This document shows positions 47,000 to 59,492 of a stretch of 64,000 bases of DNA, in pieces (positions within the stretch are counted from its first letter, which is position 1; every line of letters begins with the position of its first letter). Origin of the DNA: Lomentospora prolificans (lineage: Eukaryota; Ascomycota; Sordariomycetes; Microascales; Microascaceae); contig JARFXM010000005.1 of the NCBI GenBank assembly GCA_029532625.1, forward strand, positions 744,001 through 808,000. The letters run 5' to 3'. A program made the translations under genes and the position numbers. The notes beneath the pieces were generated by a model. It ran no database searches. It saw nothing but the letters and a program-made list of their open reading frames with translations, and had not been told where the DNA came from.

Positions 47000-47616
47000 T
47001 TAGACGGCAACAGCCTGCTTCTGGGTGTATTGGTAGGCGAAGAAGGAGAGAAGACCACCGATGAAGACAATCGCGTACATGCCAACACCGATGCTGCTGG
47101 CGTCGGCGGAAGAGGCGTTGTAGGAGGAGGCAGAATGGGCCTTGGGCTGGGGGTCGCCGGGCTAGTTGATGAATCCCCATTAGTAAATGTAATAGAGAAA
47201 GTAAATCCCGATCATTCTGACGGATGGGGGAAGCTACTCACCTGTCGGTTGATAGTTCCGACGAGAAGGGAATCCAGCATCTCCCTGGCCTCATCACTGT
47301 GGCCAACATCCTCAAACGCCTCGGTGGCATCTTGGCCGCCGACGTCTAGAAGGACCTCCTCACCACCACTGTAGCATCACCGGATATATGTAAGCGTCCG
47401 AACTTGCGACGAAGGCGGGATCATTAGGGAAAAAGATGAGGAGCAACGCGGTCAGCTGCGACGAGTAATCGCTGCTACCCTCCAAAAATGTAGCGAGACT
47501 TACGGATGCTCGTCGACGAACTTGGTGACATCGTAAACCTTGTCGTGGATTACCATATAGAGGCTATCCTTGGTGTTGTGACCAGCGACGTCTTGGTAGG
47601 TGATCGTGGCGGACAT
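47000..47616 (-). CDS. CYB5: Cytochrome b5, tail-anchored
   Basis: Three exons give 133 aa: 47616-47504, 47368-47242 and 47161-47000. The heme domain is canonical: ITYQDVAGHN, VYDVTKFVDEHPGG with the first heme ligand His37, and DATEAFEDVGHSDEA with the second, His61. A short Ser/Ala linker leads to one C-terminal membrane helix (GMYAIVFIGGLLSFFAYQ) and a polar tail, as expected of the endoplasmic-reticulum-anchored form. It supplies electrons to sterol and fatty-acid desaturases and hydroxylases and to some P450s. Intron 1 splits the HPGG motif after the second base of its Pro codon. Confidence 0.96.
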
Positions 47617-48203
47617 GTTGGCGGTATTGCTGAGTAGGTGCCTGGAAAACAACGGCGACAGACAGGAGACAGAATTGGCGATATGAAGGCCGAGCCACAG
47701 CAGAGAAAATTCTATGAGATCAAGAGGGACGCTGGGGAAAGGAAAACGACGAACAGAGTGTACACACAACCGACGGAGAGGAAGGGGGAAAGGAGGATGG
47801 ACAGCGCAACAAAAATGTGAAGAAATAGAGAGCTGGAAGTACCCCGAAGGAATCGCCTGCAAAAGTCGAACGGCGCGGGTGGAGACGCTCCATGCACCGA
47901 GAAATTAGTACGATTCCATCCTGGTCCAGGTTTTGCAAGACAGCCCATGGGCCCTTGGGCCAATCACAACAATTAGAATTCGACATGATTTCCATCCCCG
48001 TTCTAGAGTTGCGCTCCGAGAGAGTGTCTGCGCTGACTAAGGTAACCTCGCCGAAAAATTGCTGCTAGCTACTCCGTACACTACCCGGCAAGTGGCTTTT
48101 GACACTTGTGCATGTGGGGTTGCCCCTCAGATTCGGGATGTGTTTCGCGGCACTTGGCCCAAAGACGAAGGTTTTCAGCGCTGGCCCGGCTAGGGATGTC
48201 GGG
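47617..48203. promoter_or_regulatory. Cytochrome b5 upstream region
   Basis: 587 bp between the cytochrome b5 start and the end of the capping-protein gene, both on the minus strand. The cytochrome b5 leader (first 300 bp above 47616) is purine-rich on the plus strand, i.e. pyrimidine-rich on the coding strand. No named element is recognised. Confidence 0.5.
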
Positions 48204-49353
48204 CTATCGCCTGGAGCTACCTCCACCAATATCCTGGCCTAACCTGTACGACGTAATCTTCTCCCACTCAATTTTTTGTCTTGTCACAGGTAGCTGCCGT
48301 CTCAGACTCTTAAATGCACCCTCGCTCAACCCGGTGAAGGCCCTGTTCACTTCCTCCTGATACTTCTTCTCTGCTGCGGAGATCTCCCTCGCAACTCCGT
48401 TTCCGGTGCCTGATGGCACCGAAGCGGTAACGGACCTATTAGTCAGAAGGCGGACATTACCATCCTCGTAGTAATGTACATCGATCTTAATTGAACCTTC
48501 AAGGTTTCCTGACGACGGATCAAAAATGTAGAGAGACCTCCACCGCCCGTTCCTGCATCTTCATGGTCAGAATTGTACGTATGGACCCGTGTAATCTCCC
48601 ATACGAAACGTACCAGAAGTTGTTCGGACTGTATTTATTGGCCACAATGATCACCGCGATCTTGGAGTCGTTCTCGATCGGATACGCGCCGTACGATGCG
48701 CTAGGGTAGTGCTCGCCGACGTAGCTCCCGAGGCTCTTCAAAATCGAGTTTCTAAGGTCATGTTCTTAGCACAATGTAATCCTGGCTGGGAATCCGTAGC
48801 AACGTACACAAGGTCCGATTGGGAGCTTTCAAGGACGTGAGACTGAACAGCACTCGCTTGCTGGGTACCTTGTTAATAAAACGCCGGTTGGACAGTAGAT
48901 GTCCTAGCAACGTACTCGCTTCATGTGGTCGAACTGGAAGCTCGACGAGCTCCCTACATCGTAATACCTCCCATCACCAAGGGAGCTGTGTGAACTGATA
49001 ATGACCTTGCAAATTCGTCAGAGCGTTTCTCCATCAGTTATTTAATCCAAAGCTTTCTCACATGTTGACTGCTGCCTGGCAACTTGACTGTCGTGAACTG
49101 CTCCTCGTTGTATTTCTCAAAGGCGGGGGCAAGCTTGGAAACTACTTGAGGAGTCGATATTGTAAGGGCCTTGATATCTATGGGCAAGAACGTTAGAGCC
49201 TCGCTATCGGTTCATCGTCAACACTCGTACCTGCAATGACGTCGTCGAGCTATTGACTATTAGCTTAAGGCACCGAGAGAGCGTCACGGCGCAACTTACC
49301 TCTCCAGGGGGGGCACCCTCGACAAAGGACGAGATTGTGTCAATGTGCTCCAT
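48204..49353 (-). CDS. CAP1: F-actin-capping protein subunit alpha
   Basis: Seven exons give 272 aa: 49353-49300, 49249-49231, 49177-49062, 49005-48916, 48860-48808, 48751-48614 and 48552-48204. Family landmarks appear in order: IDTISSFVEGAPPGELDDVI, HSSLGDGRYYDVGSSSSFQF, FDHMKRQASAVQSHVLESSQ, SYGAYPIENDSKIAVIIVAN, the invariant NNFWNGRWRS, and the C-terminal actin-binding helix with EWEKITSYRLGQDIGGG. It forms the alpha/beta heterodimer that caps barbed ends of actin filaments at cortical patches and the hyphal tip. Exon 2 is only 19 nt, so intron density is high for so short a gene. The exon 5 acceptor at 48860 was chosen over an upstream AG because it restores the QASAVQSH motif. Confidence 0.94.
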
Positions 49354-50285
49354 CGCAATGAACGGCTGGACGGATTGGCCAAGGAAGAGAGACGACCTTT
49401 GCTACAAAACTGGAGAAAGGCTGGGTTGACGAAGCAAGAGCATTGGGTGTTCTACGGATGCGGGGCATAATCATAATCAGGTTGCGACAACTCCGCAGCC
49501 GGGTGGGTAGGCAAACTGGAATCGTTAGTAAGGTACCGCCGTTACATAATGACCGAGCGGCTATAAAATGGTACATCCATACCAGCACCCAATATTGATA
49601 TCGCGCTTCATCAATGATCGGTTTGCGCATTCATGGGCAGACACAACATCGTTGCTCCGTGACCAATATGAATCGAATTCATATCCCAGCAGCATATGCC
49701 TTGGATAGTGCTCTGCGCGTAGGGAATTTATTGTGGACCCTTATTCTCTGGCCAGATATAATTCCGCATCGAACGTAGAGAACCTCTCGCTCATGGCACG
49801 GTCCTGAGGGAACATCTCCCAAATAGTAGTAAATCGATTGATCCTTCTCTATTACCTCTTGACTATCTAAGGGGTAAAAGTTTAGGGTTTTCTTCAGCTC
49901 CACGCACGTCTAGATCAGAGACTACCTGGAGAAGGAAGGAAGTCCTCGAAGATCAGCTTGATTATTTAGGACGTGGCAATCCTCGAGATTATTATCTGGT
50001 TTAAAAACAGTTATCCCTCTATCGAATTGCCTGCTTTTACACCCTCGCGGCATGTTGAAGTGATATCAAGCGCGAAACCAAGATGATAAAGTTGGGAAGC
50101 TGCTAGGTATGAGGCTCTCCGAGACCTGTAAATCATGTGACCTCGCGTCAATTCGGCGGCGCAGGAGCATGATGTCAAATCACGGTTTCCGCGTCATTCG
50201 CCCATGGCGCCCCCACCTTTGATCAGCTTCATCACATCTGCAACTCCTGCCTTCATACCATTTGGATACTATTTGAACAGTTAAA
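49354..50285. promoter_or_regulatory. Divergent intergenic region (CAP1 / DUF2461)
   Basis: 932 bp between two gene starts that face away from each other. I see no coding region. The sequence is AT-richer than its neighbours around 49840-50050. Confidence 0.5.
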
Positions 50286-51679
50286 ATGCCCCTAAGAAAG
50301 AGAGCAGCTTCTAGCGTCATAGACGAACCCCGCAGGTCACGCCGCATTTCCTCAACTGTGAAAAAGAGCAATTACTTCGAAGATGGCGACTCTGATGACC
50401 CTCTCACAACTGGGGTCGCGAAAAAAGCCAAAGGCAAATCTACACCCAGGGGCAAACGCAGAGAGGTAGTGGAAGATGATATTTCCGATGAGTATCAGGA
50501 GGAGGATACTGCAGACCAAGACGAAGAGCATGATGAAGAGGAAGAGCACGAGGATGGTGGAGATCAAGACGACTTCGCTACCAAAGTTACCGTTGTCAAG
50601 GTTCAGTCCTTGAGACCGGATGGCGGTGTTGAGTACAGAGATGATTTCTTACATAAGAACACCTCACTTTTTTTGAAAGATTTGAAAGCCCACAATGAAA
50701 GGGAGTGGCTTAAGTGTGAGTCCTTGCAGCGTCACGTTAGTGCCGTTACTAACATTTGACCTAGCAAACGACCGGGAATTTCGGAGGGCCCAACAGGACT
50801 GGGAATCATTTGTGATGAGCTTCACTTCGAAACTGTCTAGCCTTGATTTCACCATTCCGGAGCTACCCGCCAGGGATGTCATCTTCAGGATATATAGGGA
50901 CACAAGATTCAGCAAGGATCCAACGCCCTACAAGGTAAGCCTAAATTTCCTCCAAGTGCCGTGTTCCATAAACTAACGTGGATTAGCCTCACTTTTCTGC
51001 CGCCTGGTACGTGTATTAGAACCCGGTATGCTGACCCTACAATACTAACCCTGGAATTCAAGGTCTCGGACGGGAAGGAAAGGGCCCTTTGCTTGCTATT
51101 ATATCCATGCGGAGCCGGGCAATTGTTATGTCGGCGGCGGTTTATGGCATCCCGAGAATGATTCGGTGTACAAGATCAGAGAGAGCATTGATGAGCGGCC
51201 ACGTCGATGGCGGCGCATCCTCAACAACCCGGACTTGAAGAAACAATTTCTTCCTGACGCTAGCAAGAGCTCTGATCCCGAAGAGGCGCTGAAAGCTTTT
51301 GCCGTTCGGAATAAGGAGAATGCCATGAAGGCACGACCGAAGGTAAGTGAGACGGTTCCAGCTTCAGGTTCCAAGTGACTCAAATAAACCTTTTCGTAGG
51401 GAATCCCCGCGGATCATCGCGATTTGGCGCTTTTAAAGCTTAGAAACTATGTACTAAGCAAAAAGGTCCCGGATGGCGTTATCTTCGGACCAGGCTCTCA
51501 GGACAAACTCGTGGAAATCTTTACCCCCTTGGTACCTTTTGTAAGAACCGCCCATCTCACCGTCACCAAGAAAAAATAGTCGACTAATACAACAGTATTA
51601 GGTGTCTCTCTTGAATAGCATTGTTAGACCGGATCCAAATGTCGACGGAGAATTTGACTCCGGCGACGACAACGAATAG
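50286..51679 (+). CDS. DUF2461 family protein with acidic/basic N-terminal tail
   Basis: Six exons give 372 aa: 50286-50715, 50765-50934, 50987-51006, 51063-51342, 51400-51540 and 51602-51679. The first 100 residues are disordered: basic, with nuclear-localisation-like KRAASSVIDEPRRSRR and KKAKGKSTPRGKRREV, then strongly acidic (EEEHEDGGDQDD). The DUF2461 (TIGR02453) domain follows: FLKDLKAHNEREWLK, IYRDTRFSKDPTPYKPHFSA, SRTGRKGPFACYYIHAEPGN, and YVGGGLWHPENDSVYKIRES. The family is widespread in bacteria and fungi, with no agreed biochemical function. The charged tail is the part most typical of fungal members and suggests a nuclear location. Exon 3 is only 20 nt and encodes the invariant PHFSAAW. 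Confidence 0.92.
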
Positions 51680-52852
51680 CTAGAATTACACCGGTGCCAG
51701 CATATTTTCTTGATGTGCTGATGCTAGGGAAGGCAGGGTTTCCACCGTATTCGACAAGAAATTGTCTCTTCGTGACCTTGGCGCTTGTGTACCTCTTTCC
51801 CGCTGGCCTTAATTGGGATTTGTACCTTCGTAGACTTACTGGCGTTGCGTTTTAATAACTAATTTTTCCTAGACCGGGCGTAGGAGCAAGTTTGATGGCG
51901 TATTCGTCACCTCTTGCAGGACCATACTCCAGTAATTAAAGAGACAAAAATTGGAGGTCAGCGAAGGAGTTATTCTTTCGGCGTGAAAAGAAGGCGTCGG
52001 GCCGTCCCTTTTCAGGGCACGTCACAGCCCCTAATTATTGCCAGGCTGTGATATCTCGAAGAACCGAGTGGCATGCGGTCCATATCAGGTTCCACAATGA
52101 ACTAGATCCACGTCATAAAGAAAGCACATGGCGCGCAGACGGCAAGCGCCGTCAACGAACTACTTTGTTTAAGGGTAAACAGAGCCAGCAGACGAGTGGG
52201 GGGGATGCTCGAAAACCTGCATGTTCGGGGGCAGGAGGTTGGGCAAGTGGTGCCTGAGCACGTGATCTAAGCGGACTCACTGGAGCTCCCCATTCGAGGT
52301 TCGAGGTTGTTCCCCGCCACACCGACTAGAGGAGGTACCCGAAGGCTGCACATTGGTACGTCGCAGGGGTGATACACTTGTTTGGCGGCAAAAACAACCA
52401 GCCCTGGTTGCCAGCACGCGTTGTTGTACTGGGCGAGAAGGCGGGAGTGTTATTATCACCACAACCACCACCATCCCTACCTCCCACCTTTCGGAGAGTG
52501 TTCACGCAACCCACCACGTCGATACACAATTAATACCTATCCTATTACTTTACCAGGTCAACACCCGCCAGCCTTGCCGGATTGAATTGATCGTTGGCCG
52601 ACCTCCAGCTCCCGCTTTCCCACCGTTTTTTTTTCGAGGTGTTGGGAACAGCCTCTTCGCATGCTAGTGTATGTTTGGGCGCTTCGTGTTTACAAACGTG
52701 CCTAGCTCAAATTTTCCCCATGGCAAGCTAACGGCCTCCCTCTCCTTCCCAGAATCAACGACCGCCCTTGGGCTTCTTGAAGCATCGGCTGCGATCCCCC
52801 CAGACACCGCAAGACGTGGGCTCCCGCCACGTCCTCCCAAGCTTCCCCCATC
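51680..52852. other. Intergenic region (CDC27 upstream)
   Basis: 1.17 kb holding the 3' end of the DUF2461 gene and the CDC27 promoter. A CAC/ACC-rich patch lies near 52455-52475. An upstream coding exon for CDC27 cannot be excluded within the last 200 bp, but none is convincing. Confidence 0.5.
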
Positions 52853-55303
52853 ATGGATGCTCGGTTGCGGCTCGTCTACGACCTCCTCGACAACGATCTC
52901 TGCGAGAACGCTCTATTCATCACGGAGAGGTTACATGCTCTTGACCCAGATAGCTCATCCTGGACACACCTCCTCTCCCTCTGCTGCCTACGGCTTGGAC
53001 GGCCCTCCCTCGCCGCCGAACACAGTCGAGAAAGGGGTTTACGAGGCTTGCACCTCGGATGCTCCTACGTGTTTGCACAAGCATGTTTGCGGCAAAAGAA
53101 CTATTCGGAGGGCATCACAGCCCTAAGGCAAGCTCAGCCGTTATGGACTGGTATGCTACTATACGCGAAGTAGTTCTAGGCTACATACTGACGCACTCAT
53201 TCACAGAAGAACACGCCGTTTCCGAACGTTTCGCCCCTGACTACGCGGCTGTTAACAGGCTGCTTGGGAAGCTCTATAAAGCAAGTGGGGATATGAAATC
53301 CGCGATAAATTGTTATGTTGCTGCCATCGAGGCGAACCCCTTCATGTGGGACGCGTTTACTGACCTTTGCGACAATGGTGGGATTGTGAGCGTCTTGGTT
53401 ACTACAGATACAGAATTACTAATGGCTTCACAGGTGTGCAACTCCGCGTGGCCAATATTTTCAAGCTACGGGATAGTGCGAACAGCAAGAGCGACCACGG
53501 CAAACTAACGAAATCGGCGCCGTCGGAAATGAACGCCCCTTATCCCGCGACTAAAGCGAATTCGCTTCGAGCGGGCCAGTCCTTTGACTCCGGCTTACGT
53601 GAGGCTATGCAACAACCTTTTTGCATCTCGAGGAACGATGCGCCAGTTGGTGACGAGAATATGGATACTACCGAGACGCGGAACGTTCGTAGTGTGTCAG
53701 GGGACGTCTCCATGAGCCATTCTGGCATAGCGATACCCTCCCTTTCTAAAAAGAGGCAGAGGTCTGTGCTTGATGGTCCGCCAACGGAAGTCACGGAGTT
53801 GCGCTCCGGCCCGAACAAGAAAGAGAATGATGTTTTCTCTAGTAGATATGCATCATCTTCTCTGACCCTAGCCCCGCAACGGAGGAGCGCCCGGTTACTG
53901 AACCAAACGGCACCGGCTGCCGGTTTGACGGACCGTTCAACGACCGAATCAGCCATGGCTCGAGATGCGTTTAAGCGATTAGCGAGACCGAGAAACCCTG
54001 TCCGCCCGGTGGAACGCAAGACATCGGCTCTAAACCGTGCAGCCAATGCTATCCGATCATCGGCCGCTGCTGGGGGGCGTGATCCAAAGGTCACAGGACC
54101 CTCCTCGCCTACTCCAGTTGGCAAGCCTGGTCATCCAGGAAGAATGACATCAGTTGCTGCGGCCGCTGCAGCACTAGATCAAGAGAAGCTGCAAGCGTTG
54201 ATGAATCTACTTTTAAAACTAGGCGCTGGCTATCACCACCTCAGCCAATTTCAGCCACAGGCTTGCATTGATGCTCTATCCTCGCTTCCACCCGAGCAAC
54301 AGATGACGCCGTGGGTCCTTTCTAAAATTGCTCGAGCTCAGTACGAGATGATGGCGTACAAGGAGGCGAAAGCCACCTTCCAGGTGCTGCGGAAGATAGC
54401 TCCGTCGTGGCTTGAGGATATGGAGGTCTACTCTACTGTCTTGTGGCATCTCAAGGATGATGTTGAACTCGCGTTTTTAGGCCACGAGCTCTCAGATGAT
54501 CACTATCTCGCACCGCAGACTTGGTGCGCTGTAGGGAATTCCTTTTCATTACAACGATGCCACCAAGAAGCCATCAAGTGTTTCAGGCGTGCCGGCCAGC
54601 TCGAACCCCAACTTGCAAACTCTTACTCACTCCTTGGCCACGAGCACTTTGAGGCGGAGGAGTACGGTGAAGCGACGACCGCGTTTCGAAGAGCGTTACA
54701 GGTAGACCCTCGACACTACTCGGCGTGGGTTGGACTGGGCCGCGTACAGGAAAGACTAGGCCAGGGCGAGAAGGCCTTGAAGTACTACCGCTCGGCGGAA
54801 AAGGTCAACCCGAACAATGCTGCGTTGTTGACCTATATTGCTAGGGTAAGTTGTTCACCGTGGTACTTTCACTTGAAAATAGGCCAAAACGCTAACACAG
54901 CATGTTAAAAGATCCTGGAGAAGATGGGCAAACATCGACAAGCGCTAAGTTATCTGCGGCGGGGCACCGAGCTTGAGCCATCGGATAATTTGGGAAGCCT
55001 AATCAGGCTACAGACTGCCAGGCTATACTTACGCCTTGGCCAACCCCTCGAGGCCTTGACAGACCTCCAGTTGGTGCAGCAGATGGCGCCCGATGAGCCC
55101 AGCGTTCACTTCCTACTCGGGCAGGCCTTTTCTATGACTGGCCCGGCAAAGAGAGGGGATGCATTGCGATCCTACACCAACGCCCTCAGCCTTGATCCTT
55201 CTGTAGGTTTTGGGCCAATTCCGATCGATGAGTTCCGCAGCTAACGATGTGGTAGAACGAGACTATCAAGGATGCAATAGCCATGCTCGGCAGTGGCCAT
55301 TAA
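52853..55303 (+). CDS. CDC27: Anaphase-promoting complex subunit 3 (CDC27/BimA/Nuc2)
   Basis: Five exons give 739 aa: 52853-53150, 53207-53377, 53434-54845, 54912-55202 and 55256-55303. An N-terminal TPR block (YDLLDNDLCENALFITERLH, LGCSYVFAQACLRQKNYSEG, LLGKLYKASGDMKSAINCYV) precedes a long disordered Ser/Pro/Arg linker (about 170-440). The C-terminal TPR superhelix follows (GNSFSLQRCHQEAIKCFRRA, NSYSLLGHEHFEAEEYGEAT, YSAWVGLGRVQERLGQGEKA, HFLLGQAFSMTGPAKRGDAL). CDC27 dimerises and binds the IR tails of Cdh1/Cdc20 and APC10 in the ubiquitin ligase that drives anaphase. Intron 2 needs the weak donor G|GTGGGA, the only phase-1 GT that restores DNGVQLRVANIFK. The start may lie one exon further upstream, since relatives have a few extra N-terminal residues. 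Confidence 0.93.
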
Positions 55304-57494
55304 GTACAATCGCGAAATGGCCATGGATGAGCAATTGTTTTATGCCGACACATGTATTTATAACGCGTTCTTGTTTGGGGAGTTGTGTGTGTGTTCTTTC
55401 TTTTTTTTTTTTTTCCTCTTTTTCACCTTCTTGTTTTCACTACGCCTTTGGCGTTCGCTGCCTTGTTTGTGCTCGCTTTATGGACGGGTGTTCGGAGTAG
55501 AGATGGGTTACGTTTTAAGGTTTTGCATTCTTTGCAGGGCATGCTAACGCAATGATGGTCCGGGGAACATTCGCATTGCGGGAGTATTAAAGGGTTCGCA
55601 TTGCACGTCGCGCATAGCACCATTTTTACATGTTACCTTAATCATGGAGGCAGGGCGGTGGAAACGGACGGCATGTTGGATGAACGTATATGAAGTTCCA
55701 CTTGGGAGGTTGTTTTTGAAATGGGAAGTCGTTGCCAGGAGTTGTACCATGGCCATGTTCAAGGTGATCATGTCATGTTCCTCAGAGTGCTGCCGTATCT
55801 GGCATGTAGCGAGCATGTAAGTGGTTGGCAATCTCCCACCCGGTGTCTTGGGACGACCAATCGGGCGATACCCGCGTGGCCTTTTGCGCTCTTCCGCCGA
55901 GACGTTTGACCTCGACGGATCGTTTCCCGGAGTGGAGACACCTGGTAGAGAGGTGCGTCCTATAAAGACCCTGACACGCCGGATAGCTTCCGATTCACGA
56001 CGGCGCTGTGCTCTAGACCTTGTGTAATCTTACTTGGGGAGTATACGACAAGGGCCGAGCCGAACGGGAAGAGGGCAGGGACAAGCAGGCTGGGGGGGCA
56101 CTTGCACCCAGCGTCTCACCCCGCATCAGTTGATGATACCTGTAATCAGCACATACATTTCGCAGAGAGTTTTCCAAGCCGGGAGATTCTATCTGTCCCA
56201 AGAATGGGTCTAAACTTCGAACCCAACCGGTATTTCCAGGCCGAGTTAATTGGTCTCTGACCAGACTCTGCTAACCTCCTCTAAGCACCTGTATCTCGCC
56301 GGAATGCGTTTTTTCTTTGATAGGCTTGGGATTTCGTCGTTCGAAATCAGAGTTAAGAATTATCGATGAGTCTCACGAATAGATGCACTAGTGTTTAAGA
56401 CGTTTTCACCTAGGCAGCACCTTATTCACAACGGCCAGCAATCATATCCCCGCAGGGCTGCGCATGCGGATCCCTGACCTTCACCAATACAGGGTGTATA
56501 AGGGAACAGACGTCATATCTGCCACACCCTACGCGGACATAACTCGGGAAGCTCTCTGGTCGTTGAGTCCTGTTCTTCTGGAACCGTTGTCGGTCTCCGG
56601 CGATGCTTAATGCGGATTGGCGTGCTTAGAAAAAGAAGGGGGTGGGGGAGTGCTTCGTGGACCCTTGGGCAACCGGCAAGAGTTTCGGGTGGGAAAAAAG
56701 TCAACGATCTCTGGAGGTTATAAAAAGCAGCGCAAATCCCAAAATATGTCGGTGACACTTGCCAAGGAGAATTTCCATTGTTCATCTTGAGATCATGTTG
56801 GTTGCCCGTGCCGGCTATGGAAATGTCCACGGCATCTTCCGCGGTTATGACTTCTTCCGAGGCGTGCTCGCCAGCTAGACTCTGTAGCCGCCCTCAGAGC
56901 CGGTCCGAATGTCCGGAGTGGGATTTTTTTAAAGCAGAGCCACAGCAAGTAAGGGGCGAAGGCTTAGTGTTGGCTGCACTTGTTCAATCTTGTCTTTTAG
57001 CGTGTCTCGTTACCGCCCACCAGCGAATCCGTGGCCGAAAAAAATTTGAGGGGCAACTACGGTTGCGGGGGACGGCATAAAGCTTTGATAGTGGGATGGG
57101 TGGCCAGCCACAAGCGGGTGTGCTCGTGGTCGGCGTGGGAGGATCGAACTTTTTTCCGCTAGCTGACGTCGGCACTTGAGTTTACTTCACGTTTCCTATG
57201 TCCGCAGTCTCCTGCGCTCAATGTGGGCCCGACTTCGGGTGTACTTGGTCATAGAGAATGTGCCCCTCAGTGAATAGGAAAGGCTCGTGTGTGCCTACGT
57301 AGCTGGCTTGCTGGCTGTCACGTTTCCCGGCTCTGTTTTTGGAGAAGAGTCTTCATCGAAAGTTGGAGAGCTTGCAACCTCTTCCTTTTCGTCGCTTTTG
57401 ACCTTTGCTTCTTGTATCTAGTCCATCTCCGTGACAACCACACGCTCTAGACCCGTCCCCAATTCCGTACCACGCCTTGTGATCGCTAGCAACG
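55304..57494. other. Intergenic region
   Basis: 2.2 kb with no supportable gene. A T15 tract lies near 55402-55414. The 57250-57494 part is the C/T-rich leader of the muconate cyclase gene. Short open stretches on both strands are unremarkable. Confidence 0.5.
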
Positions 57495-58822
57495 ATGCCT
57501 GTCCATCATCTCATGATTGGCACCTGGACCCCTCCGGGTGCCATATTCACCGTCGCCTTTGACGATGAGGCGCTTACTCTCACCCTCGTGAAGAGGACTG
57601 AGATTCCCGAGGACGAGCCCATCTCGTGGATGGCCTTTGATGTAAGTATGGTAGACTTATCGCGGGGCAATACGCTGAAGGGCGATTGGGTTACGCCGGG
57701 CCTTCGCTTCGACCTGGGGATTGATGGCAATTGCGCAATTACCATGCCTACACAGCTGCTTACCGACAGTCTCTAGCATGCGAAGAAAAACATCTACGGA
57801 GCTGCGATGAAGAAGTGGGGTAGCTATGCCGTCAAGACCCCCTCCGAGATTGTCCACGAGGCTTCTCACCCCATGGGAGTTGATCGTAAGTCGCATCATG
57901 ACAGCCATGCCTGCCTTTTTTGCGCACAGCGGCCGCGCGACCAGATTTCCTAGCTTGGCCATTTCCTAACGAGCTTGCAGCCCAGGCCAACTCCAAGGAG
58001 ACCAACACACGAGCCATCTTCCTCCTCCCCGCTAAGAAGCCTCCCTACGCCGTCTACTGCAACCCCTTCTATAAACACGCCGGGTACGGCAACATCTTCC
58101 TCCCCTCTGCCACCGGCGCCCTCGAGACCAACATCCAGAACTACGAATACCAGCCCAACTCCGGCATCCACGGCATGGTGTTCGACCCTACCGAGACCTA
58201 CCTCTACTCCGCTGATCTAACTGCCAACAAGCTCTGGTGTCACCGCAAGGACCCCGCCGACCCCGAGTCCGGCAAGGTTGTGCTCGTCGGCTCGGTCGAT
58301 GCCCCCGGCGAGAAGGATCACCCCCGCTGGGTCGCCATGCACCCCACGGGCAACTACCTCTACGCCCTCATGGAGAAGGGCAACCGCATCTGCGAATACC
58401 TCATCGATCCCGACACCCACATGCCCATCTTCACCCACCGCCACTTTCCCCTCATCCCGCCCGGCATCCCCGACCGCTGGACCATGTACCGCGCCGACGT
58501 GTGCGCCCTCACCTTTAGCGGCAAATACATGTTTGCCTCGAGCCGAGCAAACAGCTTCGACCTGACCGGCTACATCTCCGCCTTCAAGCTGGCGGATAAT
58601 GGTAGCATCGAGAGGCAGATCTTGTTGAACCCCACCCCCACCAGCGGTGGCCACAGCAACGCGGTGGCTCCTTGCGACTGGAGCGACGAGTGGGTGGCCA
58701 TCACGGATGACCAGGAGGGCTGGATTGAGATTTACAGGTGGCAGGATGAGTTCTTGGCGAGGGTTGCTAGGTTGAGAATTCCTGAGCCTGGGTTCGGCAT
58801 GAATGCTATTTGGTATGATTAA
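57495..58822 (+). CDS. 3-carboxy-cis,cis-muconate cyclase (CMLE, beta-propeller)
   Basis: Three exons give 365 aa: 57495-57641, 57777-57885 and 57981-58822. The sequence matches the fungal carboxymuconate lactonizing enzyme of the Neurospora type, a seven-bladed propeller unrelated to the bacterial enzyme. Signature parts are MPVHHLMIGTWTPPGAIFTV, NIYGAAMKKWGSYAVKTPSE, IVHEASHPMGVD, FYKHAGYGNIF, GIHGMVFDPTETYLYSADLT, and VAMHPTGNYLYALMEKGNRI. It converts 3-carboxy-cis,cis-muconate to 3-carboxymuconolactone in the protocatechuate branch of the beta-ketoadipate pathway, used to grow on lignin-derived aromatics. No other pathway gene lies beside it, so it is not clustered here. Intron 1 is 135 nt, longer than most in the window. 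Confidence 0.95.
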
Positions 58823-59492
58823 GCGTGTTTCATTCACGGGATTGGGAAAATATAGAAGGCATATAGAAGAAGCTTGGAGGCACGTACGGCCAAAAGGATG
58901 GGATGCTGGCTGCAAGGTGTAGATGATTTCCACTGGGGTTTGATGACATGGTATGAATGTGCTATTACTGAAAGACAACCGGCATCAGCCGCGACTTGCT
59001 CCAATTGCTGGTCATTCAATGACAACATTCTGAATGTAGCATCAGCCCCGCCCGGTTTAATAGCCAAACACGATACGCGCGACTTCGAGCGAGCGCGTAC
59101 TAAAAGTACACACTACTTTACAACCCCTCCAAACAAGTATCCTCCCAACAAAATTTAGCGAACAATGTACTAAATTTTAGCGTATCCCCGTCGTGTATAC
59201 TTAGCCAGCTGTCAGGTGACCGCCTGCTTTCTTCGCGTTTCTGCCTGCGGCTCTTATTGAGGCGTCGACGCCATCACGTCCCTGTCCCGCTATCTCTCAC
59301 GCGTCGAATTACCTTTTTTCTTGATCCGCTTCATGTTCAGCGTTCGAATTGGAATTTCGTTGACGATAGGTCAATCCCTAAGCTCAGTCTTGATTTTACA
59401 CCAATAAACTCGGTCCAGCTTCGCAGTTATCTCACTGGCCTCCCCATTCTCGTGCAACTATTGCGGGTTCTCGTATGCCAAGGTAGCCCACG
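58823..59492. promoter_or_regulatory. Intergenic region (Brc1-like promoter)
   Basis: 670 bp separating two genes on the same strand. It contains a CACGCGTCG motif near 59298-59306 (ACGCGT core, the type bound by MBF/MCB cell-cycle factors), which would suit a DNA-damage and S-phase gene. This is one short match only. Confidence 0.35.
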
